Below are positions 45,282 to 53,456 of a DNA stretch of 64,000 nucleotides, piece by piece (positions within the stretch are counted from its first letter, which is position 1; each line of letters opens with the position of its first letter). Both the position numbers and the translations under genes were made by a program. The notes beneath the pieces were generated by a model. The model had not been told where the DNA came from, did no database searches, and saw nothing but the letters and a program-made list of their open reading frames with translations. The stretch is from Mycolicibacterium sp. BiH015 (lineage in GTDB: Bacteria > Actinomycetota > Actinomycetes > Mycobacteriales > Mycobacteriaceae), in assembly GCF_027706845.1 (NCBI RefSeq), contig NZ_JAQGCZ010000007.1, forward strand, positions 1 to 64,000. Reading direction: 5' to 3'.

Positions 45282-47462
45282 TCAGTGGTGCCGGTGGCGT
45301 TCCATCAGTGACATCTGGTGATCACGCACGGTGTGTCCCTCCTGGGGGCGCGCCGTCCAGTGACCGTCGGGGCTCAGTTCCCAGCAACGGGTGCTGGGAT
45401 CCACCGCCGAATCGAAGATGTCGTTCAGTTCTGCGGTCAGTCGCGGATCCTTAACCTGCGCCATCACTTCCACGCGCCGGTCCAGATTACGATGCATCAT
45501 GTCGGCGCTGCCGATCCAGTACTCGTCGATGGCACGGAAGTGAATGATCCGTGAATGCTCAAGAAATCGGCCGAGGATCGACCGCACCACGATGTTCTCC
45601 GAGAAGGCGGGGTCTCCCGGTAGCAACGCGCAGATGCCGCGGACCACCACTTCGACGCGGACGCCGGCCTGCGACGCGCGATAGAGCGCATCGATGACCT
45701 GCTCGTCGACCAAAGCGTTGGCCTTCAACCGGATCCGGCCGTCGGCGCCGTCCCGGGTCGCGGCGATCTCTCGTTCGATCCGTTCGATGATGCCGCGACG
45801 GACGCCGTACGGCGCGACCAGGAGGTTGCGGTAGGACTCCTTGCGGGAGTACCCGGTCAGCGAATTGAAGAGGTCGGTGAGGTCTGCGCCGATGTCGGGG
45901 GCGGCGGTGAGCAGGCCGACGTCTTCATACAGACGCGCGGTTTTCGGGTTGTAGTTCCCGGTGCCGATGTGGCAGTACCGCCGGATCGTCGAACCCTCGC
46001 GCCGCACCACAAGGCATGTCTTGCAATGTGTCTTCAATCCGATCAGGCCGTAGACGACGTGCACGCCCGCCTGTTCCAGAGCACGCGCCCACTTGATGTT
46101 GGCCTGTTCGTCGAATCGCGCCTTGATCTCGACGAGCGCCACCACCTGCTTGCCCGCCTCGGCAGCATCGATGAGCGCGTTGACGATCGGCGAGTCGCCC
46201 GATGTGCGGTACAGCGTCTGCTTGATCGCCAGCACATTGGGATCCGCTGCCGCCTGCTCGATGAAGCGTTGCACCGTCGTCGAGAAAGAGTCGTAAGGGT
46301 GGTGGACCAGGACGTCGCCGTCGCGCAGCGCCGCGAAGATGCTCTTGGGCGTCTCTCGTTCGCCGAACGCCGACGGGGTCGCGGGTACGAAGGGCGGGTC
46401 CTTGAGCGCTGGTCGATCGACACCGTAGATCTGCCACAGCGACGAGAGATCCAGTAGTCCCGGCACTTCGATGACGTCGCCCGGCGCGACGTCGAGCTCA
46501 CGCAGAAGCAGCTCGAGCATGCTCTCGGTCATGTCGTTGGAGACTTCGAGCCGCACGGGCGAACCGAAACGCCGGCGGGCCAGCTCACGCTCGAGTGCCT
46601 GCAGCAGATCCTCGTCGCGGTCTTCCTCGACCTCGAAGTCGGCATTCCGGGTGATCCGGAAGGCGTGGTGCTCCACGATTTCCAGCCCGGGGAACAGCAC
46701 CGGCAGGAACGCTGCGATCAACTCCTCCATGGGAAGGAACCGAACCACTCCCGGGGAGTCGTCTCGTGCGCTGAGTTCGACGAACCGGTCGACGTTGTCG
46801 GGCACCTTGATTCGCGCGAAATGCTGGCCTCCGTCATCGGGATGCTTGACGGTGATGGCGAGATTGAGGCTCAGGCCGCTGACGAAGGGGAAGGGATGCG
46901 CGGGGTCGACGGCCAGCGGCGTCAGAACCGGGAAGACCTGCTCGTGGAAATAGGTCGACAGCCGCCCACGTTCCGCGTCGTCGAGTTCGGCCCACGTGAC
47001 GATGATGATGCCTTCCTCGGCCAGCGCTGGGCGCACCGAATCGAGGAACACAGTGGCGTGCCTGCTCGCGATCTGCTGTGTGCGCTCGCTGATCCGGCGG
47101 AGCTGCTCGCGCGGCGACAGGCCGTCCGCTGACCGGACGGACAGTCCCATCTCGTCGCGGCGTTTCAAGCCGGCGACGCGGACCATGTAGAACTCGTCGA
47201 GATTGGACGCGAAGATCGCCAGGAACTTCGCACGCTCCAGCAGCGGCAGCGACGGGTCCGCGGCGAGCGCGAGGACGCGGGCATTGAAGTCCAGCCAACT
47301 GAGCTCACGGTTGAGGTAGCGCTTTTCGGGAAGCGGGTTCTCGACCGCGGGGGACGTCGCTGCCGGGGGCGCTTCCGGCGCCGAATCCCCAGATCCCGTA
47401 GTCGGAGCGCTCACTGTTTCCGACGACTCCGTCTGATCAGGTCGGGTCTGGGCTTCGGTCAT
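45282..47462 (-). CDS. ppk: Polyphosphate kinase 1
   Basis: Makes inorganic polyphosphate from ATP. The 726-residue protein has the N-terminal domain (LNRELSWLDFNARVLALA near residue 50), the head domain, and two phospholipase D-like C-terminal domains. The autophosphorylated His is in RYCHIGTGNYNPKTA (about residue 495), and RARLIHFRAIDE-type residues (SRIIHFRAIDEYW) supply the second His region. The first 45 residues are low-complexity. It lies between fbiD and mutT1, all on the minus strand, as in M. tuberculosis. Confidence 0.95.
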   Translation of the reverse strand: MTEAQTRPDQTESSETVSAPTTGSGDSAPEAPPAATSPAVENPLPEKRYLNRELSWLDFNARVLALAADPSLPLLERAKFLAIFASNLDEFYMVRVAGLKRRDEMGLSVRSADGLSPREQLRRISERTQQIASRHATVFLDSVRPALAEEGIIIVTWAELDDAERGRLSTYFHEQVFPVLTPLAVDPAHPFPFVSGLSLNLAITVKHPDDGGQHFARIKVPDNVDRFVELSARDDSPGVVRFLPMEELIAAFLPVLFPGLEIVEHHAFRITRNADFEVEEDRDEDLLQALERELARRRFGSPVRLEVSNDMTESMLELLLRELDVAPGDVIEVPGLLDLSSLWQIYGVDRPALKDPPFVPATPSAFGERETPKSIFAALRDGDVLVHHPYDSFSTTVQRFIEQAAADPNVLAIKQTLYRTSGDSPIVNALIDAAEAGKQVVALVEIKARFDEQANIKWARALEQAGVHVVYGLIGLKTHCKTCLVVRREGSTIRRYCHIGTGNYNPKTARLYEDVGLLTAAPDIGADLTDLFNSLTGYSRKESYRNLLVAPYGVRRGIIERIEREIAATRDGADGRIRLKANALVDEQVIDALYRASQAGVRVEVVVRGICALLPGDPAFSENIVVRSILGRFLEHSRIIHFRAIDEYWIGSADMMHRNLDRRVEVMAQVKDPRLTAELNDIFDSAVDPSTRCWELSPDGHWTARPQEGHTVRDHQMSLMERHRHH

Positions 47463-47525
47463 GCGTCCGATGATTCCCTATCCGCCGGTGCTCATGCCAC
47501 CGAGTCAGGCAACAGGTAAGCGAAT

Positions 47526-48173
47526 TCATCCGGCACGGGCAATGGCCTGCGCCGTCGCCGGGCCGATGCCCAGCGCGCGCGCCGCGGCGAGGTCCTGAGG
47601 CGTATCGATGTCAGACCTCAGCCCCGGCCAGGCTCCCGTCAACTCGACGGCTCCGGACTGCCGGTGGCGTTCGGCGGAGCCGGCGCCGAAGCGTGGATCG
47701 AGCGCCACCCCGAAGGAGAACAGGGCGGCCGTGCCGGTGCGCTGCTGATCGGCGACGAAGCTACGGGGGTATTCTCTTGCCGCTTCGATCGCCTCGGCAA
47801 GCTCATGCGGTTTGAGTGCCGGTAGATCTCCTTGCAGCACAACGACATTCGGGCTCTCTGTGCGGGCGACGGTTTCGGCGGCGGTCAGGGCGTTGTTGAG
47901 AGGGTCGAGGTGGCCGTCCGGCGTCGGATCAGACAGCGCCTGCGCGCCCAGCCGGCGCGCCGCGGCCGCGGCCACGTCGTCGGGCGTGACCACCAGCACC
48001 GAACGCAATACGGGAACCGCCAGCGCCGCCGTGATCGTGTCGACAAGCATGGCCAGGACGACGTCTCCACGCGCCGTCGCCGAAAGCACCGGAGCCAGCC
48101 GCGTCTTGGCGGCGGTGAGCCGTTTGACCGCGATCACCAGTGCGATGTCGGCGTCCGGATGGGAGTTCCTCAT
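47526..48173 (-). CDS. fbiD: Phosphoenolpyruvate guanylyltransferase FbiD
   Basis: Couples PEP and GTP to make enolpyruvyl-diphospho-5'-guanosine, a precursor of coenzyme F420 in mycobacteria. The CofC/FbiD fold (215 residues) starts with IALVIAVKRLTAAKTRLAPVL, and has VLQGDLPALKPHELAEA (about residue 96) and FVADQQRTGTAALFSFG. I prefer the ATG at 48173, which aligns with the M. tuberculosis protein (about 214); ATG 48191 would add six residues. ppk follows after 63 bases. The other F420 genes are not here. Confidence 0.9.
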   Translation of the reverse strand: MRNSHPDADIALVIAVKRLTAAKTRLAPVLSATARGDVVLAMLVDTITAALAVPVLRSVLVVTPDDVAAAAARRLGAQALSDPTPDGHLDPLNNALTAAETVARTESPNVVVLQGDLPALKPHELAEAIEAAREYPRSFVADQQRTGTAALFSFGVALDPRFGAGSAERHRQSGAVELTGAWPGLRSDIDTPQDLAAARALGIGPATAQAIARAG

Positions 48174-48214
48174 GCCGGTCACGAGCGTCATCCTGCCAGC
48201 CGATTATTCCCGGC

Positions 48215-48220
48215 TACTCT
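48215..48220 (+). promoter_or_regulatory. -10 hexamer for gpsA (leaderless)
   Basis: TACTCT lies 6 bases before the GTG at 48227. Confidence 0.5.
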
Positions 48221-48226
48221 GAAGCC

Positions 48227-49222
48227 GTGGTTGAGGCGGCGGTGATGGGTGCCGGAGCGTGGGGCACAGCGTTGGCCAAAGTGTTGGCAGACGCCGGTAA
48301 CAGCGTCACTCTGTGGGCAAGGCGGCCCGAACTGGCCGACGAGATCAACACATCTCACCGCAACGCGAACTACCTCGACGTCGCGCTGCCGGACACGATC
48401 CGCGCCACCAGCGACTACGCCGAAGCCTTGTCAGGCGCATGCACGGTGCTGCTTGCCGTCCCGTCGCAGACACTTCGACCGAACCTGGAGCAGTGGAGGG
48501 AACACCTCGGCCCCGACACCACACTGGTGAGCCTGGCCAAGGGAATCGAGCTGGACTCCCTGATGCGGATGAGCCAGGTCGTCGCGCAGGTCACCGGCGC
48601 CGACCCGGCCCGGATCGCGGTCGTCACGGGCCCAAACCTCGCCAGCGAGATCGGCGAGGAACAGCCGGCAGCCACCGTCGTCGCCTGCAGCGACTCCGGT
48701 CGCGCGGTGGCGCTGCAGCGGGCGCTGGCCACCGGTTACTTCCGGCCCTACACCAACGCCGACGTCATCGGCGCCGAGGTCGGCGGCGCCTGCAAAAACG
48801 TCATCGCGCTCGCAAGCGGCATGGCCGCCGGCGTCGGGCTGGGGGAGAACACCGCGGCCGCGATCATCACCCGGGGACTGGCGGAGATCATGCGACTGGG
48901 AATTGCCTTGGGGGCCAAGCCCGCCACGTTGGCCGGCCTCGCCGGAATCGGCGACCTGGTCGCGACGTGCACCTCGCCGCACTCCCGGAACCGGTCCTTC
49001 GGCGAACGGCTGGGCAAGGGCGGAACGATGCAGGCGGCCCTCGATGCGACTGGCGGGCATGTGGCCGAAGGTGTCACCTCGTGCCGATCGGTGCTCGCGC
49101 TGGCGTCGAGCTACGACGTGGAGATGCCACTGACCGAAGCGGTGCATCGCGTGTGTCACAAGGGTTTGTCGGTCGACGACGCGGTGGCCCTGCTCCTGGG
49201 CCGCTCCACCAAGCCGGAGTGA
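48227..49222 (+). CDS. gpsA: Glycerol-3-phosphate dehydrogenase [NAD(P)+]
   Basis: Reduces dihydroxyacetone phosphate to sn-glycerol 3-phosphate for phospholipid synthesis. The 331-residue protein has the Rossmann motif VMGAGAWGTALAKVL (residues 6-20), GPNLASEI near residue 138, the catalytic-lysine region GACKNVIALASG near 187 and the family signature LAGIGDLVATC. The GTG at 48227 is supported by the -10 hexamer and by the conserved N-terminus. The next gene starts 3 bases after the stop. M. tuberculosis GpdA2 (Rv2982c) is the orthologue. Confidence 0.94.
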   Translation: MVEAAVMGAGAWGTALAKVLADAGNSVTLWARRPELADEINTSHRNANYLDVALPDTIRATSDYAEALSGACTVLLAVPSQTLRPNLEQWREHLGPDTTLVSLAKGIELDSLMRMSQVVAQVTGADPARIAVVTGPNLASEIGEEQPAATVVACSDSGRAVALQRALATGYFRPYTNADVIGAEVGGACKNVIALASGMAAGVGLGENTAAAIITRGLAEIMRLGIALGAKPATLAGLAGIGDLVATCTSPHSRNRSFGERLGKGGTMQAALDATGGHVAEGVTSCRSVLALASSYDVEMPLTEAVHRVCHKGLSVDDAVALLLGRSTKPE

Positions 49223-49225
49223 CGA

Positions 49226-50335
49226 ATGGCAGGCACCTACGGCGATTCCACCCGCAGCGTCAAAGCTGTGTCTTCCGAACCCATTCCGGGTGGGCCCGTC
49301 TCGCCCCCGCCCGTGCCGGCCTCGGCCTACCATCTACCCGCGGATGAGGATGACACTCTCGACAGCTACGGCCGTAGATCCAACCCCACATGGCGGCAGT
49401 TGGAATCCGCGATGGCTCAGCTCGAAGGCGCCTCTGCCGCACTGACTTTCGGATCCGGAATGGCCGCGCTGACCGCCGTCCTGCGCGTCGTCGCCCTGCC
49501 GGGACAGACGCTCGTCGTGCCTTCCGACGGCTACTACCAGTCGCGGGCCTACGCCGGTGAATACCTCGCCGCGCGCGGCGTCACCGTCGTGGAAGCGCGG
49601 TGCGACGAGATGTGCGATGCGGCCCGCGCCGCGGATGTCGTCCTGGCCGAGACCCCGTCCAATCCGACGCTGGACGTCGTGGACCTCCATCGGCTCGCGA
49701 TGATCTGCCGTTCCCAGGGCACGCTGCTGGTCGTCGACAACACCACCGCGTCCCCGCTGGGTCAGCAGCCGCTGTCGCTGGGTGCCGATCTGGTGGTGGC
49801 CAGCGCCACCAAGGCACTGTCCGGGCACAGCGATGTGCTGGCCGGCTATGTTGCGGGCAGCCATGCGGAGCTGATGGAGCGCGTGGAACGGGAGCGATTG
49901 CTGGCCGGGCCCATCCTCGGTGCCTTCGAGGCGTGGCTGGTGCTGCGAAGCCTCGGTACCGCCGGGCTCCGGCTGGAACGGCAATGTCAGAACGCCGCGG
50001 CCGTCGCCCTCATGCTGCGCTCGCATCCCGCCGTGCGCGCAGTCCGATATCCGGGCTTGCCCGAAGATCCGTCCCATGCGGTGGCCGCTGCGCAGATGCG
50101 GCGTTTCGGCGGCATCGTTGCTGTCGAGCTCGCCGATGCGGCCGCGGTTCACGACCTCGTTCGCCGCAGCGATCTCCTGGTCGCGTCGACCAGCTTCGGC
50201 GGCATCCACACGTCCGTGGACCGGCGAGCCCGGTGGGGCGACCCCGTCGGGCCCGGATTCGCCCGGATCTCGATGGGCATCGAGGACACCGACGACGTGC
50301 TCAACGACCTGGGACAGGCACTCGGACCGGCGTGA
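49226..50335 (+). CDS. PLP-dependent cystathionine gamma/beta-lyase-family enzyme
   Basis: A Cys/Met-metabolism PLP enzyme of 369 residues. The PLP lysine is in ASATKALSGHSDV (about residue 194), with FGSGMAALTAVLR (PLP phosphate contact) near 75 and LAETPSNPTLDVVDL near 140. The C-terminus SFGGIHTSVDRR and SMGIEDTDD is typical. It could act as cystathionine gamma-lyase, beta-lyase or a gamma-synthase; sequence alone does not decide. It is probably co-translated with gpsA (3-base gap). I do not recall this gene between gpdA2 and ddlA in M. tuberculosis, so it looks like an insertion or a loss difference. Confidence 0.83.
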   Translation: MAGTYGDSTRSVKAVSSEPIPGGPVSPPPVPASAYHLPADEDDTLDSYGRRSNPTWRQLESAMAQLEGASAALTFGSGMAALTAVLRVVALPGQTLVVPSDGYYQSRAYAGEYLAARGVTVVEARCDEMCDAARAADVVLAETPSNPTLDVVDLHRLAMICRSQGTLLVVDNTTASPLGQQPLSLGADLVVASATKALSGHSDVLAGYVAGSHAELMERVERERLLAGPILGAFEAWLVLRSLGTAGLRLERQCQNAAAVALMLRSHPAVRAVRYPGLPEDPSHAVAAAQMRRFGGIVAVELADAAAVHDLVRRSDLLVASTSFGGIHTSVDRRARWGDPVGPGFARISMGIEDTDDVLNDLGQALGPA

Positions 50336-50349
50336 CACGGCTCAGGCGG

Positions 50350-50355
50350 TAGCGT
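50350..50355 (+). promoter_or_regulatory. -10 hexamer for ddl (leaderless)
   Basis: TAGCGT lies 9 bases before the GTG at 50365. Confidence 0.5.
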
Positions 50356-50364
50356 CTCCAGGTT

Positions 50365-51468
50365 GTGAGTGGCCGCATCCGCGTCGCCGTTGTGTACGGC
50401 GGACGTAGCTCCGAGCACGCGATCTCCTGCGTTTCCGCAGGCAGCATCCTGCGCAATCTCGACCCGGAACGGTTCGAGGTGACCGCTGTCGGCATCACGC
50501 CGACCGGCTCGTGGGTGCTGACCGACGGACGACCCGAGACGCTGGCGATCACCGACGGCAAGCTGCCAGGCGTCACCGGAGGCTCCGGGACCGAACTGGC
50601 GTTGGCCGCCGACCCGGCTCGCCGCGGTCAACTGCTGTCGCTGGGCGAGGCCGCCGGCGATGTGCTCGCTGCCGTGGATGTCGTGTTCCCGGTCCTGCAC
50701 GGCCCCTACGGCGAGGACGGCACCATCCAGGGACTGCTCGAGCTCGCCGGCGTGCCATACGTGGGCGCCGGTGTGCTGGCCAGCGCGGCCGGCATGGACA
50801 AGGAGTTCACCAAGAAGCTGCTCGCCGCCGCGGGTCTGCCGATCGGCGATCAAGTGGTGCTGCGCCCCCGCGACGACTCGCTGACATTGGAAGACCGCGA
50901 ACGCCTGGGATTGCCTGTCTTCGTCAAACCCGCCCGCGGCGGCTCGTCGATCGGCGTCAGCCGCGTCGCACTTTGGGACCAGCTGCCTTCGGCCATCGAA
51001 CTGGCCCGCCGCCACGATCCGAAGGTCATCGTCGAAGCTGCGGTACCTGGACGTGAACTCGAATGCGGCGTCCTGGAATTCCCCGACGGCCACCTTGAGG
51101 CGAGCACGGTCGGCGAGATCCGCGTCGCCGGGGTGCGCGGACGTGAGGACGGGTTCTACGACTTCGAGACGAAGTATCTCGACGACGGTGCCGAACTCGA
51201 CGTCCCCGCCAAGGTGGACGACGCCGTCGCCGAAGAAATCCGCGCGCTGTCGATCCGAGCATTCCAGGCGATCGACTGCCAGGGGCTGGCGCGGGTCGAC
51301 TTCTTCCTCACCGACGACGGCCCCGTGATCAACGAACTCAACACGATGCCGGGCTTCACCACCATTTCGATGTATCCGCGGATGTGGGCGGCCAGCGGCG
51401 TCGACTACCCCACACTGCTCGCGACGATGGTCGAGACCGCCGTCGCCCGTGGTACCGGGCTGCGTTAA
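50365..51468 (+). CDS. ddlA: D-alanine--D-alanine ligase
   Basis: An ATP-grasp ligase that joins two D-alanines for peptidoglycan, the target of D-cycloserine. In the 367-residue protein the catalytic Glu is in GGRSSEHAISCVSAGS (residues 12-27), the substrate loop in FPVLHGPYGEDGTIQG (about 110-125), and ATP/Mg-binding residues are in VKPARGGSSIGVS and RVDFFLTDDG with NELNTMPGF. The GTG start at 50365 has a -10 hexamer 9 bases upstream. It converges with the DUF3515 gene across the 54-bp palindromic element. Confidence 0.95.
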   Translation: MSGRIRVAVVYGGRSSEHAISCVSAGSILRNLDPERFEVTAVGITPTGSWVLTDGRPETLAITDGKLPGVTGGSGTELALAADPARRGQLLSLGEAAGDVLAAVDVVFPVLHGPYGEDGTIQGLLELAGVPYVGAGVLASAAGMDKEFTKKLLAAAGLPIGDQVVLRPRDDSLTLEDRERLGLPVFVKPARGGSSIGVSRVALWDQLPSAIELARRHDPKVIVEAAVPGRELECGVLEFPDGHLEASTVGEIRVAGVRGREDGFYDFETKYLDDGAELDVPAKVDDAVAEEIRALSIRAFQAIDCQGLARVDFFLTDDGPVINELNTMPGFTTISMYPRMWAASGVDYPTLLATMVETAVARGTGLR

Positions 51469-51476
51469 CGGCCACC

Positions 51477-51530
51477 GAACGTGCGCTGAGGGCGGCTCAG
51501 GGACTGAGTCGTCGCCCTGAACGCACGTTC
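51477..51530. repeat. 54-bp imperfect palindromic element, copy B
   Basis: It starts GAACGTGCGCTGAGGGCGG and ends CCTGAACGCACGTTC. Its reverse complement aligns without gaps to 24178-24231. Like copy A it lies between converging genes (ddlA and the DUF3515 gene), with only 8 bases to one stop and 1 to the other. Confidence 0.75.
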
Positions 51531-51531
51531 G

Positions 51532-52143
51532 CTAGCCGATAGGCGCGGGATCCGGCCTGCGCGGCTGGAGCTTCTCCGCGATGGTCTTCGACAGCGTCTG
51601 GATCGCCGTGGGTCCGGACCCGGGCGGCAGCGTCAGCGCCACATACACCGGCCGGTCCACCGCGAACCAGGTGCTGCGCCCGCCGCCCCCCGCTTCGCCC
51701 ACCCGGTCATTCCCCGCCCCCGCTTCGCCCACCCGGTCATTCCCCGCCCCCGCTTCGCCCACCCGGAACCACGAGACCGCGTCTACCACCTGCAGTGGCG
51801 CCCCCACCACGAACTCGGCCGGCCGGTCCACACCACACCGCAGAATCAACGCGTCGCCGCCCGGCTCCTCCGGCTGCCATGCCGCGGCGCCTTCGGGCGC
51901 AGGGTCGACCAGCGGAGCACGCCGGTAGCCATCGAGTTCTCGGGGCAGGGCATCGAGCAGTGAGCGGCATTCCGGGCTGTCGGCCTGCGGGGCGGGCACG
52001 CTGGTGACCGCGACGGGGTCCTGCACGGGGGAGCGCTGCATCACCGCGGCCACCACCAGCACGCCGACGATGCCGGCAACGGCCACCGACAGTGCCGCGA
52101 TCAGAACGGCGCGTGGCGGGCCGTCCCCGGGCTGGCTGTTCAC
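51532..52143 (-). CDS. DUF3515 membrane-anchored protein with in-frame repeat (Rv2980-like)
   Basis: A 203-residue protein with one N-terminal membrane helix (AVLIAALSVAVAGIVGVLVVAAV, about residues 12-34) and an exported domain of the actinobacterial DUF3515 type (SPECRSLLDALPRELDGYRR near 55, LILRCGVDRP near 98). Function unknown. After SWFRV, near residue 125, the segment NDRVGEAGAG is repeated in tandem, encoded by a 30-bp DNA repeat. This makes the protein about 20 residues longer than the M. tuberculosis form as I recall it. The GTG start has TAGAGT 7 bases upstream. Confidence 0.78.
   Translation of the reverse strand: MNSQPGDGPPRAVLIAALSVAVAGIVGVLVVAAVMQRSPVQDPVAVTSVPAPQADSPECRSLLDALPRELDGYRRAPLVDPAPEGAAAWQPEEPGGDALILRCGVDRPAEFVVGAPLQVVDAVSWFRVGEAGAGNDRVGEAGAGNDRVGEAGGGGRSTWFAVDRPVYVALTLPPGSGPTAIQTLSKTIAEKLQPRRPDPAPIG
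51691..51766. repeat. 30-bp in-frame tandem repeat inside the DUF3515 gene
   Basis: Copies at 51691-51720 and 51721-51750 are identical, and a 16-base partial copy follows at 51751-51766. The unit is 10 codons, so copy number changes keep the frame. Its minus strand contains GGCGAAGCG and GGGGAATG, similar to parts of the repeat at the ligA start. Confidence 0.9.
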
Positions 52144-52150
52144 ACGCCAA

Positions 52151-52156
52151 ACTCTA
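52151..52156 (-). promoter_or_regulatory. -10 hexamer for the DUF3515 gene (leaderless)
   Basis: It reads TAGAGT on the minus strand, 7 bases before the GTG at 52143, and it overlaps the end of the Lrp-domain gene. Confidence 0.45.
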
Positions 52157-52396
52157 GGGCTGCATCCCGTCGGCGATCGGACAGGTCAGGGTGCGGGTGA
52201 TGCCGACGACTTGTTGCACGCTGGGCACCACGGTCGCCTTCAGCTCGTCGAGGGACGGGGCACTGACACGAGCCACGACGTCATAGGGGCCGGTGACGTA
52301 CTCCGACGACACCACACCGGTGAGCGCGGCCAGTTGTTTGGCGATCACCTCGGCGCGGCCGACCTCGGTCTGGATGAGAACAAAAGCCTCCACCAC
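52154..52396 (-). CDS. Stand-alone Lrp/AsnC ligand-binding (RAM) domain protein
   Basis: An 80-residue protein consisting only of the effector/oligomerisation domain of Lrp/AsnC regulators (AFVLIQTEVGRAEVIAKQL at the start, TGPYDVVARV in the middle); there is no helix-turn-helix. Such proteins form decamer-like rings that bind amino acids, and may modulate full-length Lrp regulators. The start is GTG at 52396 or the next GTG codon; the longer frame opposite thiL is shadow. It is just upstream of the DUF3515 gene and divergent from thiL. Confidence 0.75.
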   Translation of the reverse strand: MVEAFVLIQTEVGRAEVIAKQLAALTGVVSSEYVTGPYDVVARVSAPSLDELKATVVPSVQQVVGITRTLTCPIADGMQP

Positions 52397-52471
52397 GCCG
52401 AAATCCCTCCATCTGGCTGCATAGACTCCACGCCGCAGGGACCAAACGTACCGCAGGTGAAAGGAACTGAC

Positions 52472-53428
52472 ATGACGGCCGAGGACGCCGACTCGACGCT
52501 GTCGGGGTTGGGTGAGTTCGCCGTCATCGACCGGCTGGTCGCCGGACGTCGTCAACCGCCGTTCGTGACGCTCGGCCCCGGTGACGATGCGGCCGTCGTC
52601 GCCGCAGCGGACGGCAGGACCGTAGTGTGCACCGACATGCTCGTCGAGCATCGACACTTCCGGCTCGACTGGTCCTCACCGCACGACGTCGGCCGAAAAG
52701 CCATCGCCCAGAACGCCGCTGACATCGAGGCGATGGGCGGCAGGTCCACGGCCTTCGTGGTCGGCTTCGGAGCTCCGGGCGACACCGCGACTGCGCCCGC
52801 CGTCGAACTCGCCGACGGCATGTGGCACGAGGCTGGTCTGCTCGGTGCGGGCATCGTCGGCGGTGACACCGTCCAGGCGCCGCAATGGGTGATCTCCGTC
52901 GCAGCTCTGGGTGACCTCGGTGGCCGGGATCCAGTCCGCCGAGGCGGTGCACGGCCGGGTGATCTTGTCGCAGTCGCGGGCGAACTCGGCCGCTCGGAGG
53001 CGGGATACACATTGTGGGACCGAGGAATTGAGGACTTCGACGAGCTACGAAGGCGCCACCTCGTCCCGCAGCCGCCCTACGGGCAGGGTGCGGTCGCCGC
53101 GGGTGCGGGTGCGACCGCAATGACCGACGTCTCCGACGGACTGCTGGCAGACCTCGGACACATCGCGACGTCCTCCGGGGTTCACATCGACATCGCCCGC
53201 GACGCTCTGCGTCCGGATGTCGACGCGCTGGCCGCCGCGGCCGCCGAGATTGGTGCCGATCCGCTGCAGTGGGTGCTCGGAGGTGGCGAAGACCACGCGC
53301 TCGTGGCGACATTCCCCGGGACGGTGCCGTCGGGTTGGCGCGTCCTCGGAACCGTGGTTGCCGGCCCGGCCCGGGTGACCGTCGACGGCGACACGTGGCA
53401 CGGCAAGACGGGCTGGCAGTCGTTCTGA
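52472..53428 (+). CDS. thiL: Thiamine-monophosphate kinase
   Basis: Phosphorylates thiamine monophosphate to the active pyrophosphate cofactor. The 318-residue PurM-like ATP-binding protein has LGPGDDAAVV (about residues 33-42), a Mg2+-binding block CTDMLVEHRHFRLDW (about 53-67), AQNAADIEAMGG, and GGDTVQAPQWV. The C-terminal domain has MTDVSDGLLADLGHIA. The ATG at 52472 follows a GAAAGGA ribosome site. No thiamine riboswitch is visible upstream. ung follows after 28 bases. Confidence 0.93.
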   Translation: MTAEDADSTLSGLGEFAVIDRLVAGRRQPPFVTLGPGDDAAVVAAADGRTVVCTDMLVEHRHFRLDWSSPHDVGRKAIAQNAADIEAMGGRSTAFVVGFGAPGDTATAPAVELADGMWHEAGLLGAGIVGGDTVQAPQWVISVAALGDLGGRDPVRRGGARPGDLVAVAGELGRSEAGYTLWDRGIEDFDELRRRHLVPQPPYGQGAVAAGAGATAMTDVSDGLLADLGHIATSSGVHIDIARDALRPDVDALAAAAAEIGADPLQWVLGGGEDHALVATFPGTVPSGWRVLGTVVAGPARVTVDGDTWHGKTGWQSF

Positions 53429-53442
53429 CCGGCGCCGCCCGC

Positions 53443-53448
53443 TATGTT
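53443..53448 (+). promoter_or_regulatory. -10 hexamer for ung (leaderless)
   Basis: TATGTT lies 8 bases before the GTG at 53457. Confidence 0.5.
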
Positions 53449-53456
53449 GGCCTCTC

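Noticed and set aside
52200..52480. TPP riboswitch upstream of thiL
   Set aside because: The upstream region is the divergent Lrp-domain gene plus about 75 bases without recognisable TPP aptamer motifs.
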